The translations under genes and the position numbers were made by a program. From Phylloscopus collybita (lineage: Eukaryota; Chordata; Aves; Passeriformes; Phylloscopidae), in NCBI GenBank assembly GCA_027886175.1, contig JAJNNQ010000018.1, positions 21,991,001 through 22,055,000 of the forward strand: a stretch of DNA of 64,000 nucleotides, in the 5' to 3' direction. This document shows, one piece after another, positions 1-12,200 of this stretch. The notes beneath the pieces are model-generated. The model was not told the origin of the DNA, searched no databases, and was given only the letters and a program-made list of their open reading frames with translations. Each line of letters begins with the position of its first letter. The first letter of the stretch is position 1.

Positions 1-510
1 GAAAATATTTTTAAATTTAAAAATCAAATTTTTCATTTCAGATTATCAGTCAACACTTGCTTTCATATAGCACCAGTTGGGGTATCTCCTTGCTTCCTTG
101 AAACAGGATGGGCCAAAGAAGGAGGTTCCTCTTTGTTGTACAATACACCATGTGAAAAGGTCCATGGTGTAGCCAAAGAGACTCAGCACCCCTGTTTTCC
201 TGGAGCTATTCTAGTCACTCCTGACAGGCAAACAGTAGTTCTATTCTCCCTCAGTTTTCAACTCAGACTTGCTGAGCAGGGTGTCACGCCTTTCCATGTT
301 GTAGCACACACTGTATTTCCCTTCGATTAACCCCTTTTGCCTGATTCTGGAGCAATTTTATCAATAAAACCCAATACACAGACTTTGTAAACTCTGTGGA
401 TCCTTGACTAGTGCTTCCAGGTGGAAAGCTTAATACTCAACAGAACACAGAAAAGAAATGCTCAGAAGGCTTATCAACCCTTATCACAGCATTTTAAAGA
501 AACACGATTA
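1..510. other. Unassigned leading stretch, possibly degraded LTR-like sequence
   Basis: No gene is visible. An AATAAA polyadenylation signal lies at 363-368 on the plus strand and is followed by GT-rich sequence (ctttgtaaactctgtgg), the arrangement of a retroviral R region or any polyadenylated transcript end. The small open frames at 133-330 and 421-999 have no recognisable domain, and the second runs into the adjoining LTR. It could be the remnant of another LTR, but I could not find paired TG/CA ends or a target-site duplication, so the class is left open. Confidence 0.3.
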
Positions 511-1268
511 TGTCCTGGGTTATGGAAAACAAAAATGTGTATTCTATTTTCATCTCCTGAAAGCACTGTTCTTCTTTACTCTGGGAGGAGTGGGGCAGGT
601 GCCTTTTGTCAATGGGCCAACTGTAGGGCATTGTTTCTTATTTGTTCCACCACCGGTCTTCCCTCCAGGGCAATAGCTAATGGGCCATTAACACCTCCCC
701 AGACTAACACATCCCCAAACTATACCCTCCCCAAAGCAGTACATTCCACATTCCATCATCCTATTGTGAGATGCTCCACTCAGTGGGGGGAGCCAACCAT
801 TCCTACCTGGATAAAACTGAGACACAGGAACAAGAAAGGATCCAGCTTCACCCAATTCCTGGAGGAAGACTGGACCCCTTCTCATCACCACCCTTCTCAC
901 CATCGCTGGACTCCTGCTCTACAGGATTATCTCTACTCCACCAGAACCACATCTGCCACTCCAGGAGGACTCACTTTTGGACTGCTTCCAACATCCTGAC
1001 CAACAGGGTGTCAGGTTGTAGCTCTGACTCTGTCAGGATTTTCCAAAATTGTTGTTTGTTTGCTGGTGTGGTTGGGTGGTTTTGTCTTTCTACTACATTT
1101 GTATTGTTAATATTCCTAGTACAGAACTGTTATTCCTATTCCCAAATCTTTGCCTGAAAGCCCTTAATTTTAAAACTATAATTTGGCGGGGGTGAGGGGT
1201 TTACATTCCCCATTCTAAGGGAAACTCCAGCTTTCCCTGGCAGATACCTGTCTTTCCAAACCAAGACA
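511..1268 (+). mobile_element. Solo LTR A, endogenous retrovirus, passerine ERVL-like
   Basis: The block starts with TGTCCTGGGT and ends with AACCAAGACA, giving TG...CA termini about 758 bp apart. Inside are a U3-like part with a TATA-like box (gataaaa, 810-816), a GT-rich stretch near 1043-1075, and a tail around 1137-1268 (CAAATCTTTGCCTGAAAGCC, then a G-rich run) that I recall from passerine ERV LTRs. The flanking pentamers are GATTA (506-510) and GATAG (1269-1273). They agree at only three of five positions, so the target-site duplication is degraded or the boundary is off by a few bases. No gag, pol or env lies next to it, so it is probably a solo LTR. The plus orientation follows from the TG start and the order of signals. 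Class and ends are inferred, not searched. Confidence 0.7.
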
Positions 1269-1284
1269 GATAGAAATTTTCCTT

Positions 1285-1943
1285 TGTCCTGGGGTGACTT
1301 TATGATGCTGAATTGTATCCCCATTCGTCTGTTTAGCCCAAAAATTAAGTTCTGCACCTTTAAAACGAGATCTGAGAGTGAAGGGAAGGAGAGGCAGTCT
1401 GAGGCAGCTGTATTCAAAACATAGAGCTAAAAGCTTCAGCTTTCTCCCTCACAGATGGTGTTCTCTGCACCACAGACAGAGAAAGAGAGCTCTCCTTTGC
1501 TTTTAATTAAGTTTTTAGCTAGCTGAGGCAGAGAAGTTCCCGGGACTGAGGTTTTCTTTTTCTTGGAACTGGTCACCCCTGCTCTGGACTGAAAACCCAG
1601 AAGAGCAACAGGAGCTCACACCTGTGACCCACCAGGGCCCATGACAGGGCATTTTCCAGCGCAGGAGGGACTGATAAAAGACTGAGCAAGCCGAGCTACA
1701 CTCCCCAAAAAAGACACTCTCTCTGAATTTGCCATCTCTTCAGAACAACGAGAAGTTCCATTATTTAATATTATTCTTTTTTCCATATTTACAAGTATTT
1801 GCTTGTTAAACAAACAATTTTTTCCACTTTTCTTGAAGGAAATTTTTGCCTCCCAAACTGAGTAAGAAAGAAGCCGCTTAAATCTGCTGTCTAGAAAGAC
1901 CCCTTCAAAAATTTCCTTCCTAAATCTGCCCTAAACCAAGACA
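1285..1943 (+). mobile_element. Solo LTR B, a second ERV LTR family, with target-site duplication
   Basis: This block starts TGTCCTGGGGTGAC and ends CCTAAACCAAGACA, about 659 bp with TG...CA termini. The flanking pentamers are TCCTT (1280-1284) and TTCTT (1944-1948), four of five identical, which fits the 5-bp duplication typical of ERVL-like elements. Its interior (the CCCCATTCGTCTGTTTAGCC segment at 1319-1338 and the TTGTTAAACAAACA segment at 1803-1816) resembles passerine LTRs from memory and differs from LTR A, so this is a separate insertion and not a tandem copy. The usual polyadenylation signal near 1808 appears degraded. No internal retroviral genes are present, which suggests recombination between the two LTRs left a solo copy. 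Confidence 0.72.
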
Positions 1944-3511
1944 TTCTTATATGAGAAACATCTCCTATGATGCACCCCTGCCTAATATACAATAGTGTCC
2001 CAAATCAAGGGAGGTTTTTCTTAAGAATGCTTGAAATGTATCACAAGAAGATACACAAAGCAACTACATGCAGACCAGATTGCAGTGTTAAATATCCAGC
2101 ATGTGCCATTCTTTTCACAAATATCTACCTGGTCATTTAAGGACTTGTAACAGCAAGCAAGTGCACATTTTGTTTTCTTAGACCTCAGTGACATGGGTTA
2201 CAAGTTTCCATTAGAAGCTACCATTCAAAGCAGGTGGCCACCTGCTTCATCTGTATGAAGCCCAGCCCTACCAGAATCCTTGCTCTTCTGCCCTCCTTCA
2301 CACTACAAACTGAAGTATTGCTGAAACAAAAATTATAACCAAACAAACAAATTTAAAAAAAAACCACTCTGTGCTCAGTGGTTTGAAGCATTTGGATGTG
2401 TCGCCAGCACACTTGAAAACCAGGAAGAGGGGATGAGGGCAGGGGTGCTCGATGTAGAATATTATGATGTTTGAGATGCCTGTTAGGTACAACACTAGTG
2501 CTCCTTCAGTACCAATTTCTGCCACCATAAACTGGTACCACATGGAATGCACTGCAAGACTGGAAAATCTCTGTCCAGAAACATTCAGGTCAAGGCCCAA
2601 ATGCAGGAATTACACTGATTACACAGGAAATCTGACACAGGAGAGAAACAAAATGAGCGCAGTGCCATCAGTCAAGTCAGGAGCAAAGATACTTCTCAAG
2701 GCACTTGTCCAGGCGAGCTCACCTAGAGAAGAAAAAGAAGAAGTACTAGGAAGCGTGTTAGAAATCTGAGATGCAAGTGTAGTACACAACTGGAAAACAA
2801 GGAAGGGATGAGGCTGGGAGTGAGATACCTTAGCAGATTGACAGAATCCTAAACTGACTCCAGAGTAGGCATACACCAAGAACAAGGTACAGTAATAGGT
2901 TATGCAGAAGCCAAAGAAACAGTGAAAGAGTTGGAGGAAAGCATTTGAGCATATGCCTGAGCATGACAGCTTGTCTATGATTTCCCCCATTTGAAATGAC
3001 TATTCCAAGCTCTCCACTTCTCCAAGTGCATTTCTTCAAATGAACTCATTCCATTTGAATTTGAAAAGCCTCTAGTCCAACAGTGAGATATCACTGAAAT
3101 TGTTGCTGGGGCTTTAACTGAGGCACAAGTTCAGGTCCTCAGTATGCCAGTATTTATTCTTGGGCATCCCATAAACACAGGTTTAAGTAAAAACAAACCT
3201 TAATCCCTTCAACCTCCTTATTCATTACTTCTTTTTTCTTCTTTTTTTTTTAATATTTAAAAATTGCCTCTTGCCAGTTAAATAAAATGTCTGTTTTTTG
3301 AAGAATGGTTTTGAATATGTCCACAAACAGGTCCTTCCACTGAGTCATGAAGGAAAATACATGTTTTAGGTACCAATCTGAAATACATCTTATTTTTTGC
3401 AGCCCCTACTTGATTCTGCATCTTGTAAGATCACTTCACTTTGGGATGATCTAAGCAGCTGTATTGGGCTGACACATTAGTGGGGCTGGTGAAAGAAATA
3501 CCTCCTAATTT
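1944..3511. other. Unique sequence without a gene
   Basis: No recognisable gene. Two diverged copies of a purine-rich motif (roughly ggaaaacaaggaagggatga) occur near 2413-2445 and 2790-2820, about 370 bp apart. Open frames of 100-123 codons exist on both strands across 2298-2990, but none shows a known domain, and frames overlapping on opposite strands argue for chance. A short T-rich run sits at about 3229-3251. Confidence 0.5.
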
Positions 3512-4222
3512 TAATCATAGAATGGTTTGGGGGGCCAGAAGGGACCTTAAAGATCATGTAGTTCCAAACCCCTCCCATGGGCAGGAAAAACTTTCACTAG
3601 ACCAGATTGCTCAGAGCCCCATCCAGCCTGGCCTTGAACACCACCAGGGATGGGGCAGCCACAGCTTCTGTTCCAGTGTATCGCCACCCTCTTAGTAAAG
3701 AAGTTCTTCCAATTCTAAATCCATGATTTTTTAGTGTACAGCCAGTCTCCCTTGTCCCATCACTACACACCCTTGTAAAAAGTCCCTCTCCAGCTCTCTG
3801 GTAGGCTCCCTTCAGGTCACAAGATGTTCCTAGAACCTTCTACTTTCCAGATTCCTCATAGAAGAGGTTCTCCATCCCTCTGATCATCTTGTTGGTTCCA
3901 ACAGGTCTATTCCCTTCTTTGCTGGGGATCCCAGAGCTGGATGCAGTTCTCCAAGCTCTCCAGGTTCTCACCAGAAGGAAGTAGAGGGGCAGAATCATGT
4001 CCCTTGCGCTGCTGGTCAGGCTACTTTTAATGCAGTGCAGGATACAATTGGCCTACTGGGGTGCAAGTGCACTTGGCTGGGTCATTTTGAGATTCTTGTC
4101 AACCAATACCCCAGAATTTTTTTCCTTAGGGCTGCTCTCAATCCATTTTTCACCCAGCCTGTATTTGTACCTGAGCCCCCGACCCACATGCAGGACCTGG
4201 CACTTCATGTTGTTGAATTCCA
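3512..4222 (-). mobile_element. CR1 LINE fragment, antisense, 5'-truncated
   Basis: Reading the plus strand, the block opens with TCATAGAATGGTTTGG and continues GGGACCTTAAAGATCATGTAG, the reverse complement of the CR1 3' end. It then runs through the familiar CR1 text: CCATCCAGCCTGGCCTTGAA, AGTAAAGAAGTTCTTCC, the segment about the Ctctggtaggctcccttcag region, and CATGCAGGACCTGGCACTT. About 710 bp are kept, all from the 3' part, so the reverse-transcriptase and endonuclease reading frames are absent or reduced to noncoding remnants. CR1 is the dominant LINE of birds and reptiles. Truncation at the 5' end is its normal fate on insertion. Only one copy of the terminal octamer-like unit is visible. 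Confidence 0.93.
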
Positions 4223-4242
4223 TCTCTTCCAGCAGTTCTTCC

Positions 4243-4266
4243 TTTTTTTTTTTTTTTTTTTTTTTT
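4243..4266. repeat. 24-base T run
   Basis: An uninterrupted run of 24 T lies about 20 bp beyond the place where the CR1 match fades. CR1 itself does not end in poly(A) and this is the 5' side of that element, so the run is not its tail. It may be the tail of another, unrecognised minus-strand retroposon or a simple homopolymer expansion. Confidence 0.95.
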
Positions 4267-4910
4267 GGAAGTGCTAATGGATGTTGGCAGAAAAGGAAGG
4301 CAAAGGACAGGAAAAAGAGAATTAATCACAGTTATGTACTTTTTTTTCCCCCTCTTACTAACTGAAATCCTCCCCAGTGACATCGTTTTAGACTGCTGTG
4401 GCTTTAGAAATAGCCTGGACAATTAAAATGATGTCTCCAGAGTACTTCCTGCAGCTTCCTCTTGCCTCTGAACTTGCATCTCATTGAAGAAGTGACCATC
4501 CCTCTATGTGAAGACAGCCTAAACCAACGGGGGATTAGATTAGCTTCCATTACCCATGAATTGTCCCTGTTCCCACATCTCTCTACTCTACTCCCTAATC
4601 ATTTTTAAAGAGACTTCTTTCATTGTGTCCGACTAGTATCAGCTTTTTCATTGTCTTTATGGGATGTTGGAGATTCTCCCAGCTGTGCAGAGCCATTTTA
4701 GGTCTACACAAAGCACACCCCAGCAAATTAACTTTTAGTGTATTCAGTGAATTGCTGTGGGAGACCACTAATAGAAACAGTGCAACAGAGGAAGGAGGGA
4801 AACTGGGGAACTACCAGGCATGACACAAGCATGGAAGTCCTGTAATGTCAGACAGAAGGAACCAGGGGAAGCCCCAAGGTAACACTAAGAAACAATTGAC
4901 TGGACTAGTG

Positions 4911-5000
4911 AGTTTTTGTTGGGGTTTTTTGTTGTTTTGTTTTTTGTTTTTGTTTTGGTTGGTTGGCTGATTTAGTGGTTTTTAATTTTTTTTTTAATTA
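4911..5000. repeat. G/T-rich low-complexity tract
   Basis: On the plus strand the tract is almost entirely T and G, with irregular GTTTT and GTTTTTT units, then a short GGTTGGTTGG run and a T-rich end. No unit repeats cleanly, so it is low-complexity sequence and not a defined microsatellite. Confidence 0.9.
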
Positions 5001-5493
5001 TACGGCATAATAATCAAAGCAAGGACATTTCTATGTGAACCAGCTTCCCCATTAAAATATATAGAATGTCCATCTATCACAGCCAGAAGCTCAAATATAA
5101 CTAGTATTCATAAGTTAGCACCACTATGAGGTTAAGCCATATTGTTATTTAAGAGATTAAGTGGTAGGATTGGCTTTCTAGTCTCTCCCACTGAAAGGCT
5201 AAGCATCAGGACAGAATCAACAGACCTGAGATGGACATGGCATTAAGTCCCTTCTGGCATGAGATGACCTTTCAGAAAAACACATTGGAAACACTGATAG
5301 TCACTGAGCACAAATGCAATTACATGGTGCTGCCAGTCAGAAAAAATACACTGTATTCTGGCCACTGTGGCAGGTGAAGCAGAACAGACCAGCCCAGGAT
5401 GCCAGGCCTTAACCAACAACTTCAGAATTCCTATTGCTATCCAGGCTCTTCTTCCACTCCAAGTGGCTGGGGTTTGTTTTATTGTTGGATATC

Positions 5494-5510
5494 TTTTTTT
5501 TTTTTTTTTT
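5494..5510. repeat. 17-base T run
   Basis: Uninterrupted T homopolymer in otherwise unique sequence. No retroposon body was recognised on either side. Confidence 0.95.
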
Positions 5511-8500
5511 GCCCTGAGTCAAGCCTGTGGGTTTGTTTTTGCATACTGAGCTGTGCCTGTTAGCATATTATCACACTAAGACTGGGGAATGCCTTAACTT
5601 CTTACTGGAGATGGGGAATATTTGTTTAATGACAGAAAAAAATGATGAAACATATGCCCAGCTCTTGCTTTCTTCTACCCTCTGCAGTACATAGTCATTG
5701 CTGTGGTGTCTGTGACATCCAATTTGTCCTGGTGCTAAAATAAACTGTGGTACAACCTGCCTTTCAGCAGGAGGCAGGAGCAGCAGGTAAAACAACACAA
5801 GGAGACCAACTCCCCAAGGTGCTTCCCTACATCTCCACCCACACAGAGCTGCTAAGTAAACACCAGCTCATGCAGTCAGGAAGCAAGTTTTGCTTCCTTG
5901 ACCCTCAGCAGCCTCCTACCCATTATCCTCCTATCTATAGGAAAAGGATTTTCAAGTGAACTTTCAGTTGGTCATTATGTATCATTCCCCCACATTTCTT
6001 TCAAAAGTCTGTGGCCAAACAGGGTCCTTCCTCCTCCTGCCCTCTGCCTCTCTGCATTTTTCCCACCTCACAATCACCCTTTTCACCAGCATTCTCATCT
6101 CAGCAGTGTCTGTCAGTGAGCCAAAGCTTGCTGAAATTAGTGAACACTTAAAGGTAACTTGAGATCGCTTAAAAATTTCAGAGATTGTTTAAAAGAAGAG
6201 AGTCATACAATGTGCTTAATAGAGCACGCTTCTGTCCCAAAGGATGTCTGACAAGCAGTTTGTACAACCACGGCCTTCCTCCAAAGCCCAGGACTGGGTA
6301 CTAGGAAATGTGATTTTTATCCCTGGCTTGTTTAAAGACAGATATGATGACAGGCAAGCCATTTAACCTCTCCTTGTTGCTTTTCCTGCCTAAAAATTGA
6401 AAAGTATGAAAAAGTGATCAGCTACGACTCTCTGACTCACCTTTATCTAGAAAACAGAGGTTCATGGGAGCAGTGGGCACAGAAGGACAGTCCTTAGCCT
6501 TATTACTGGAGAAAATACCGTGATTGATGTATTGTCAGACAGCCTCTCCCCTAAGTCACCAAAGTCTTTACAGTGCCCCAAACAGCTGAAGTTAGAAGAC
6601 AACTAATAACTCTACTGTGGGCCATTAGCGGGTTTCCAATCCCATTTCCTCCCAATAAATCTTTCTTAGGTCTGTAAGGGTCTAATGAGCACTGTCAAAC
6701 TGAGCTGTATGAGGTGAACTATGAGCAGTGTGGCTAGACAAACCGGACCAAGTGGCTTCCAGTAATGAGCATACTGGCCATCAGGGGACAAGGTCTCCAG
6801 CAAAGTTAGAAACTTCAGAGAAACCCTGAGGTGAATATTCAAGCCTGCCCTTGGGTAACATCATACAACAAGAGCCAGAACTGCTAAAAAAATGACATGT
6901 TTATTTGGAGCCTCTTCTGAAAGGCCAAAAAGCTTGTGCAGCAGTGTGAACATGCATGTCATCACTTCCCTCTGGGAAGGCAGTGTTGCATTTTGTTGTT
7001 TTGTTTCAGGTTTTGCTGACTTCAGTGCCTGGAATAATAAGCCAGATGGAAGATCTGATTTTATAGGATGAGAGCCTTGTGTGAAAGTTAACAGTGGAGA
7101 CAAAGTACTGTGGCAGTGAAGGGAGATAACTCATGGGATGATGTTCAAAGGAGGACTCCAGGCTGAAAAGGACAAAGTTGTCAGAATCTGTGGTATAGGG
7201 GAATGCAGAGCATGTAATGAAGACAGCAGGATATCTGAGCACAACACAAGAATGAGCACAATAAAATAAAGAAAAATCTCGCTCAGAAAGGACAGTGCCT
7301 TTCAGACTCCAGCACTTATGGTCTGCTTAAAAGAAAGAATATTCACACTTATTCAAGTAGCTATAACTCTCTCCAGGACTGAGCACAGGTTCACTCATGA
7401 CATGGCTCCAGCTGGGTCTGTGTCCTCAGCACCCAGAGAATGCCTCAGCAGAAAGGTAAGAAAGGATTTTTCAGGTCTCTCCTCTATAATTAGCATTTCA
7501 TAATCATCTTAGCTAAAAGGAAAAGGTAGATGAATCTGTGATATTTTTCATAATAATGTAGTACAAGTGGTGAGTAAAAGCCCAGCCCTTTCAATAAGTA
7601 GTACACCAGAAAATGCTTTGCAGCTCTACTCAAGAAAGTCAGACCACCTGTGAGTTAGGTCTAAGCAATTATTGTATTTGCATTTTGTAGAGAGGGTATT
7701 ATAAAGTAACATGACAGAGGAATAGGCATAGTACCAATGCTTTTAAAGACTGAGTGCCCAAACTCAGAAGTCCATACAATTTTCAAATGTCATCAATAAG
7801 CACAGCCCCAGGTGCTCCTACACTGAAAATGCAGTTATCATCATGACCGCCTGCTTACAAAAGAGCAGCACCTCCTAACCTCATCTAACTCACTCTCACA
7901 TCCCTTACAAATATTAACAATTGGAATGTCTACATGACACTTAACTTTAAAGAGGCTGAGATACTACACAGGGCTCATTTAGCCTATGTAAGAAGGAGGA
8001 AAAAAGTTACTTTTTAATTAAATGATAAGACAAACATTGCGAGGAATTGATTCTTTGCCTTAAATTATAGTCCTAATTCAGTCATTACACATAATTATTA
8101 AATTTGCACAAAATGATTAGATAGGCTTTACTTACAAAAGAGAAATAAATGGAGCTGCCAATGTTGGCATATATCACTATTTAAAATAACGGCCAAAAGT
8201 CCTCCTTGGTGTGCAAGCCTCCTTGTGGGGGCATTTACACCAATATCCATTGTGACAGCTCCATTTTTCAAGACACTGAATAGTGGAAGATACCATCTAT
8301 ATTCACCTTGGAGCTTTTGATTTTTCCTATTCACAGGGACCATCATGTGTGATGTAGTACATATATTTGTGTTTAATTTAAAACAAACAAACAAAAACCC
8401 AGGAAAAAATGAGCAGAATTTGGCGAAATAATAGTTCTTTTCAACAGGGAAAATCAGCAACACGGCAAACAATGCAACAGCGCAGTAAAATGCTCTGGAT

Positions 8501-9041
8501 AGAACAGACTACAAGGAAATTTCAAGAACTGATCAAATCTCTGAGCTATCAATAAAAAGAGATAGTAAAACATCTTCCAACTATGTACTTGGCCTCTCCG
8601 TTATATGCAGTAACATATATATTTCCCCTTAATGGAAATTATTTGCTTCACTAGTGGTAACAAGCGTCACATTTAAAAGGTACAATCTTAGGCATGTCAG
8701 AAATTTTATTTCTCAATTATCAGGAAAAATAAATCCACTTCAAAATTCAGTTTTTCCTCCTCTACTTCTACTCTGCTAAGAACGACGTACTTAAATGTGA
8801 AATATGATGTACTTTAACAAGATTTTATAAAAGAAATAAAAAGAACAGCTGAAGAAGGATGCTTGCTGTGCAGAACAGCAAGCTTTCTAGGTCTTACAAA
8901 ACCAGTCTCTTACATATTCACTAGAACACTTATCGTAAGCATTTATGACTGGGTAGAGGGAGGCTTCTAGGTACTTCTACAGATCTCAAAGCCAACATTA
9001 AACGCTGCATAGCCCTCCTGTACAGCAATGGTTATTGCTGT

Positions 9042-9256
9042 TTACAGAGAAGCACAGAGCACTGAAGTGACAGAAGCTGTACCAGGGGCTGCAGCTGTGC
9101 TGGGGACGGACAGCGCAGGAAGACTGACAGCCACTGCAGCTGGAAGCAGGGCTGTCTGGCCACCAGAGAATGTGACTGGCCTGGCATTTTGAATCCCAAC
9201 ACCAGTGTGCACCAAATTAAGCACACTATTCAGTGGCTGCAAAACTGCAGAGGTTG
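9042..9256 (-). CDS. Weak candidate 3'-terminal coding exon, unidentified
   Basis: On the minus strand an AG at 9258-9257 (context gattttcag) could be a splice acceptor, followed by a 2-base partial codon and 70 sense codons ending in TAA at 9044-9042. The peptide is rich in Ala, Val, Ser, Thr, Leu and Pro, with segments such as GVGIQNARPVTFSGGQTALL and VSLPALSVPSTAAAPGTASV, and no charged clusters. That composition resembles the activation domains of Sp/CREB-type transcription factors, but I could not match it to a known protein. The frame stays open upstream into the putative intron to 9287, so the acceptor is not proven by a stop. The polypyrimidine tract is poor. No partner exon was found nearby. 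Chance is the simpler explanation; the composition is the only reason to list it. Confidence 0.18.
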
Positions 9257-12200
9257 CTGAAAATCCTGTCTCATAATCCTTTTTTATTCAGCAAGGCCAC
9301 TTAACTGGAATGGGTAATACACCAAGGCCTTACCACAATTAACTGACACATTAACTGATGAACCATTGCCTCTACCTTGCTTGATGCCAGATGCTGACAG
9401 TTCTTGGGGACTCCCTGGTTGCCCTCTACCCCTGGAGACATCCTGCTGCAGCTCACAGGCTGTTCTGGGGACACAAGCACTTTGCAGGAGGGTTCACCAG
9501 AGAACTTGTTTGTGTAACGTAACTGTTTCAGCCTCCCTGCCACCAAATATCACCCTTAGCCCAGGATTTCTGCAAAGGGAAAGCAGCAGGCTCCATTTGG
9601 AGCTCTGGAAAGGCAAAATGGAGGTTCTGCAGCAGCTAGGGACCAAGGGAGAATATTAAACACTCCATGCCTAATCGAGCATCTTTTCAAATTGGCCTGA
9701 CTGCCTTATTTGCTCTATTCAGATAGAACAATGAGCTGAAATGTTACAAAGCATCTGCAGCACTGAGCCCCAGAGGCACCCTCTCGCTCCTGCTATGCCG
9801 GGCCACAGCTCTAATGCTTTTGCAGAAAGAATACGTAAGCAGCCTAGGGTTGAGAGCCCCTCTTTGCTCATCTTTCCTCACACGGTGCTGGCAACATCCT
9901 TTGCCACATGCCAGTTGCACACAAACCACTCCAACCTAAACACCTTCTGGTGGCTACAATCCCTTATATATAAAACTTTCAATTCAAAAAAATAAGGCAT
10001 CCCTTTTAATCAAGAACTAGTAAAGAGCATCTCACCATATAAACCACCTCTAACTATTTTAAGGCAAACAAGCCTCATTTTCAAATTAAAACGGGAACAA
10101 ATGTGTTAAATGCACAGGGTGGTTTGACTCAATTCAAGGGTAAGTCTGTAAAAACCTATTGCTCATTATGTATACAGAGGGCCAGAGATTGGAATGATCT
10201 CATAGGCCCTTAGCAGAAGTAGACTGAAAATTTTATAAAACATTATTTCTCTGACTCTTTACTGTTGCAACCTACATCCATACTCCTCACCCCATATAGT
10301 CACCGTATGCCTGCACCCAAACCAAACTACAGAAATTACTGATCAAAAAGAATGCATGAACAGCACTCCCTATTCTCTGTGCCTGTTCCTCCCAGCTTCA
10401 TCTGGGTCACCAAAACAGTAGTACTGGAACTTACAGGTACCCAGTATAAACTGAAGCTACAGCTTTCCACAGAGCAGCCATAGGAACTTTTTTGCAAACA
10501 GGGCAGAAAAGTGTAATGAGTTCGGAGAAAGCACTGTTTAATTAGGGCAGTATGAGCCACTGTGGCTTCTTCAATGCCCGGATCATTCCAAGAGTCCCCT
10601 GCAGAGCAGCCAGGCCTGCTGCAGACATCCTCTCACCTGTGGAATGTTTTGCAGTAAGAAAGGAAAAAAATCTTCTGTTTTTCTTTGTGCATGTTTCCAT
10701 CAAGTGCATGTGGCAGAAAGGCCCAAGAAGAAAGGAAGGAAAAGCAGACCAAATTTGGAAAGGTAACAGTGATTTTTCAGGTCAGACCAGCCTTTTGCCC
10801 ACCTAAATATAACCTAAAAATCAGGTTGTTAGCATCTGCCATTGACCTGATGCCAAAAGTCATGAATTTCAGGAGCAAAGAAAAAACAGCACTAGCACCA
10901 GTGATCAAATAATTAAGGATGTGGCCTCCAACTTTTGGTTCACCTGGGATCTTAAGAAACCCATTTAAGAAATGCCTGCTGGTAAGCCACCAAGAGACAC
11001 AAAGAGGGTAAGCCAAGGTGAGACTCTGATGTGCTTCTCCATTACCTGCACCACTGCTTCCTCACCACACCAACATGCTCTGAACTTCCTCTTGTTCCAG
11101 CTTACCACCTTCCCTTTTTAGAAACTTTTTTGCGTTAATTTGCTTGAATGAAACAATCCTCACTCCTGCTACAAAAAGAAAACCAGGAAGGACTGTGAAT
11201 GTCTGCCTAGTTTAGAAAAGCTAATGCTGATTTAGACAGCATCATGTGCATAAGGCAGACCTGTTTGTTTACATCCTGCACATTGCTTGTTACTCATCTT
11301 AACAGCATCCCACATTACTGCCTGCACTACAACAGCCTCAAAATCTTTACAGTGTACCAACTCTTTATCTTAAGAGTTGCCATATGCTTTCTCTAACTGT
11401 TGGATTAATAATTTAAGATCTGACACTGATCAGTTCACAGCATTTGTTCATTCACCCGAAAAACAGCTGCTACATAAGAGCTGCTATGGTTTACTTGTAA
11501 CAAAAGCAGTTACTTTTAGTTTTCCTCTTTAAAAAAGCCAGAATAAATATCTAACATAAAACAATAATGGAAAAGTACAAATTTTGAAAGACAAAATTTT
11601 GGTGAATGCTGTTAGTTGATGCATTCAGAAACACTCTTTCAAAACCATGTTTGGAAATGTGATTGATGAAACAACTAGGGCAAGATGTCTTCTATTGAAG
11701 ACTCTTTGAGCCCACCAGACACCAATGTGTCAGCTTTCTGGGTTTGCAGTAACAGTTGTCTGTCTTCTCAGAGGAGTACGCTGAGGACTAAAATGACTTG
11801 TTTTTGAGTGATTATTAATATTAAATTAAAATTTCAGATTTAGAAATAGATAAGACAGATGGCCATACAGCCAAAGCAATGTTTTCAAGAAATAAAGTTT
11901 CACATCATGAAAAACATACTAAAGATAATTCTCTATCTTATTTCAAATTAATCTAAGGTATAATTTCCAGAGAAGAATCCCAGTTTGAAATAGCATCCAG
12001 CATTAAATCTTGGGAAATCTGATACAGTAAAGTTAACATAATAGTAAGTAACAAAGTAAATGGTTGTTGTTGCTACGATATAAAATTTTGCATGTGTAAG
12101 ATTGCTCTGTAATCTTAGTAGACAGAGAAACATTCAGAAAATATAATCTCATCCTTTCCAATTTGTATACCACTAACCTGTGACTGACATTCTTCTAGGC

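Larger units (their letters stand above)
4267..9041. other. Unique AT-rich sequence without a gene
   Basis: I see no recognisable gene, RNA gene or transposon. Contents that can be pointed to are a G/T-rich low-complexity patch (4911-5000), a 17-base T run (5494-5510) and a short CAAA repeat near 8378-8394. Open frames are all under about 115 codons, overlap on opposite strands and have no known motifs. Confidence 0.6.

Noticed and set aside
421..999. 192-codon open frame on the plus strand.
   Set aside because: Most of it lies inside LTR A, in the noncoding U3-like part; it is not a retroviral gene.
2298..2990. Overlapping 100-123 codon frames on both strands, some with hydrophobic stretches resembling membrane segments.
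   Set aside because: Complementary frames on both strands with no known motif; the hydrophobic runs arise from T-rich complement of A-rich sequence.
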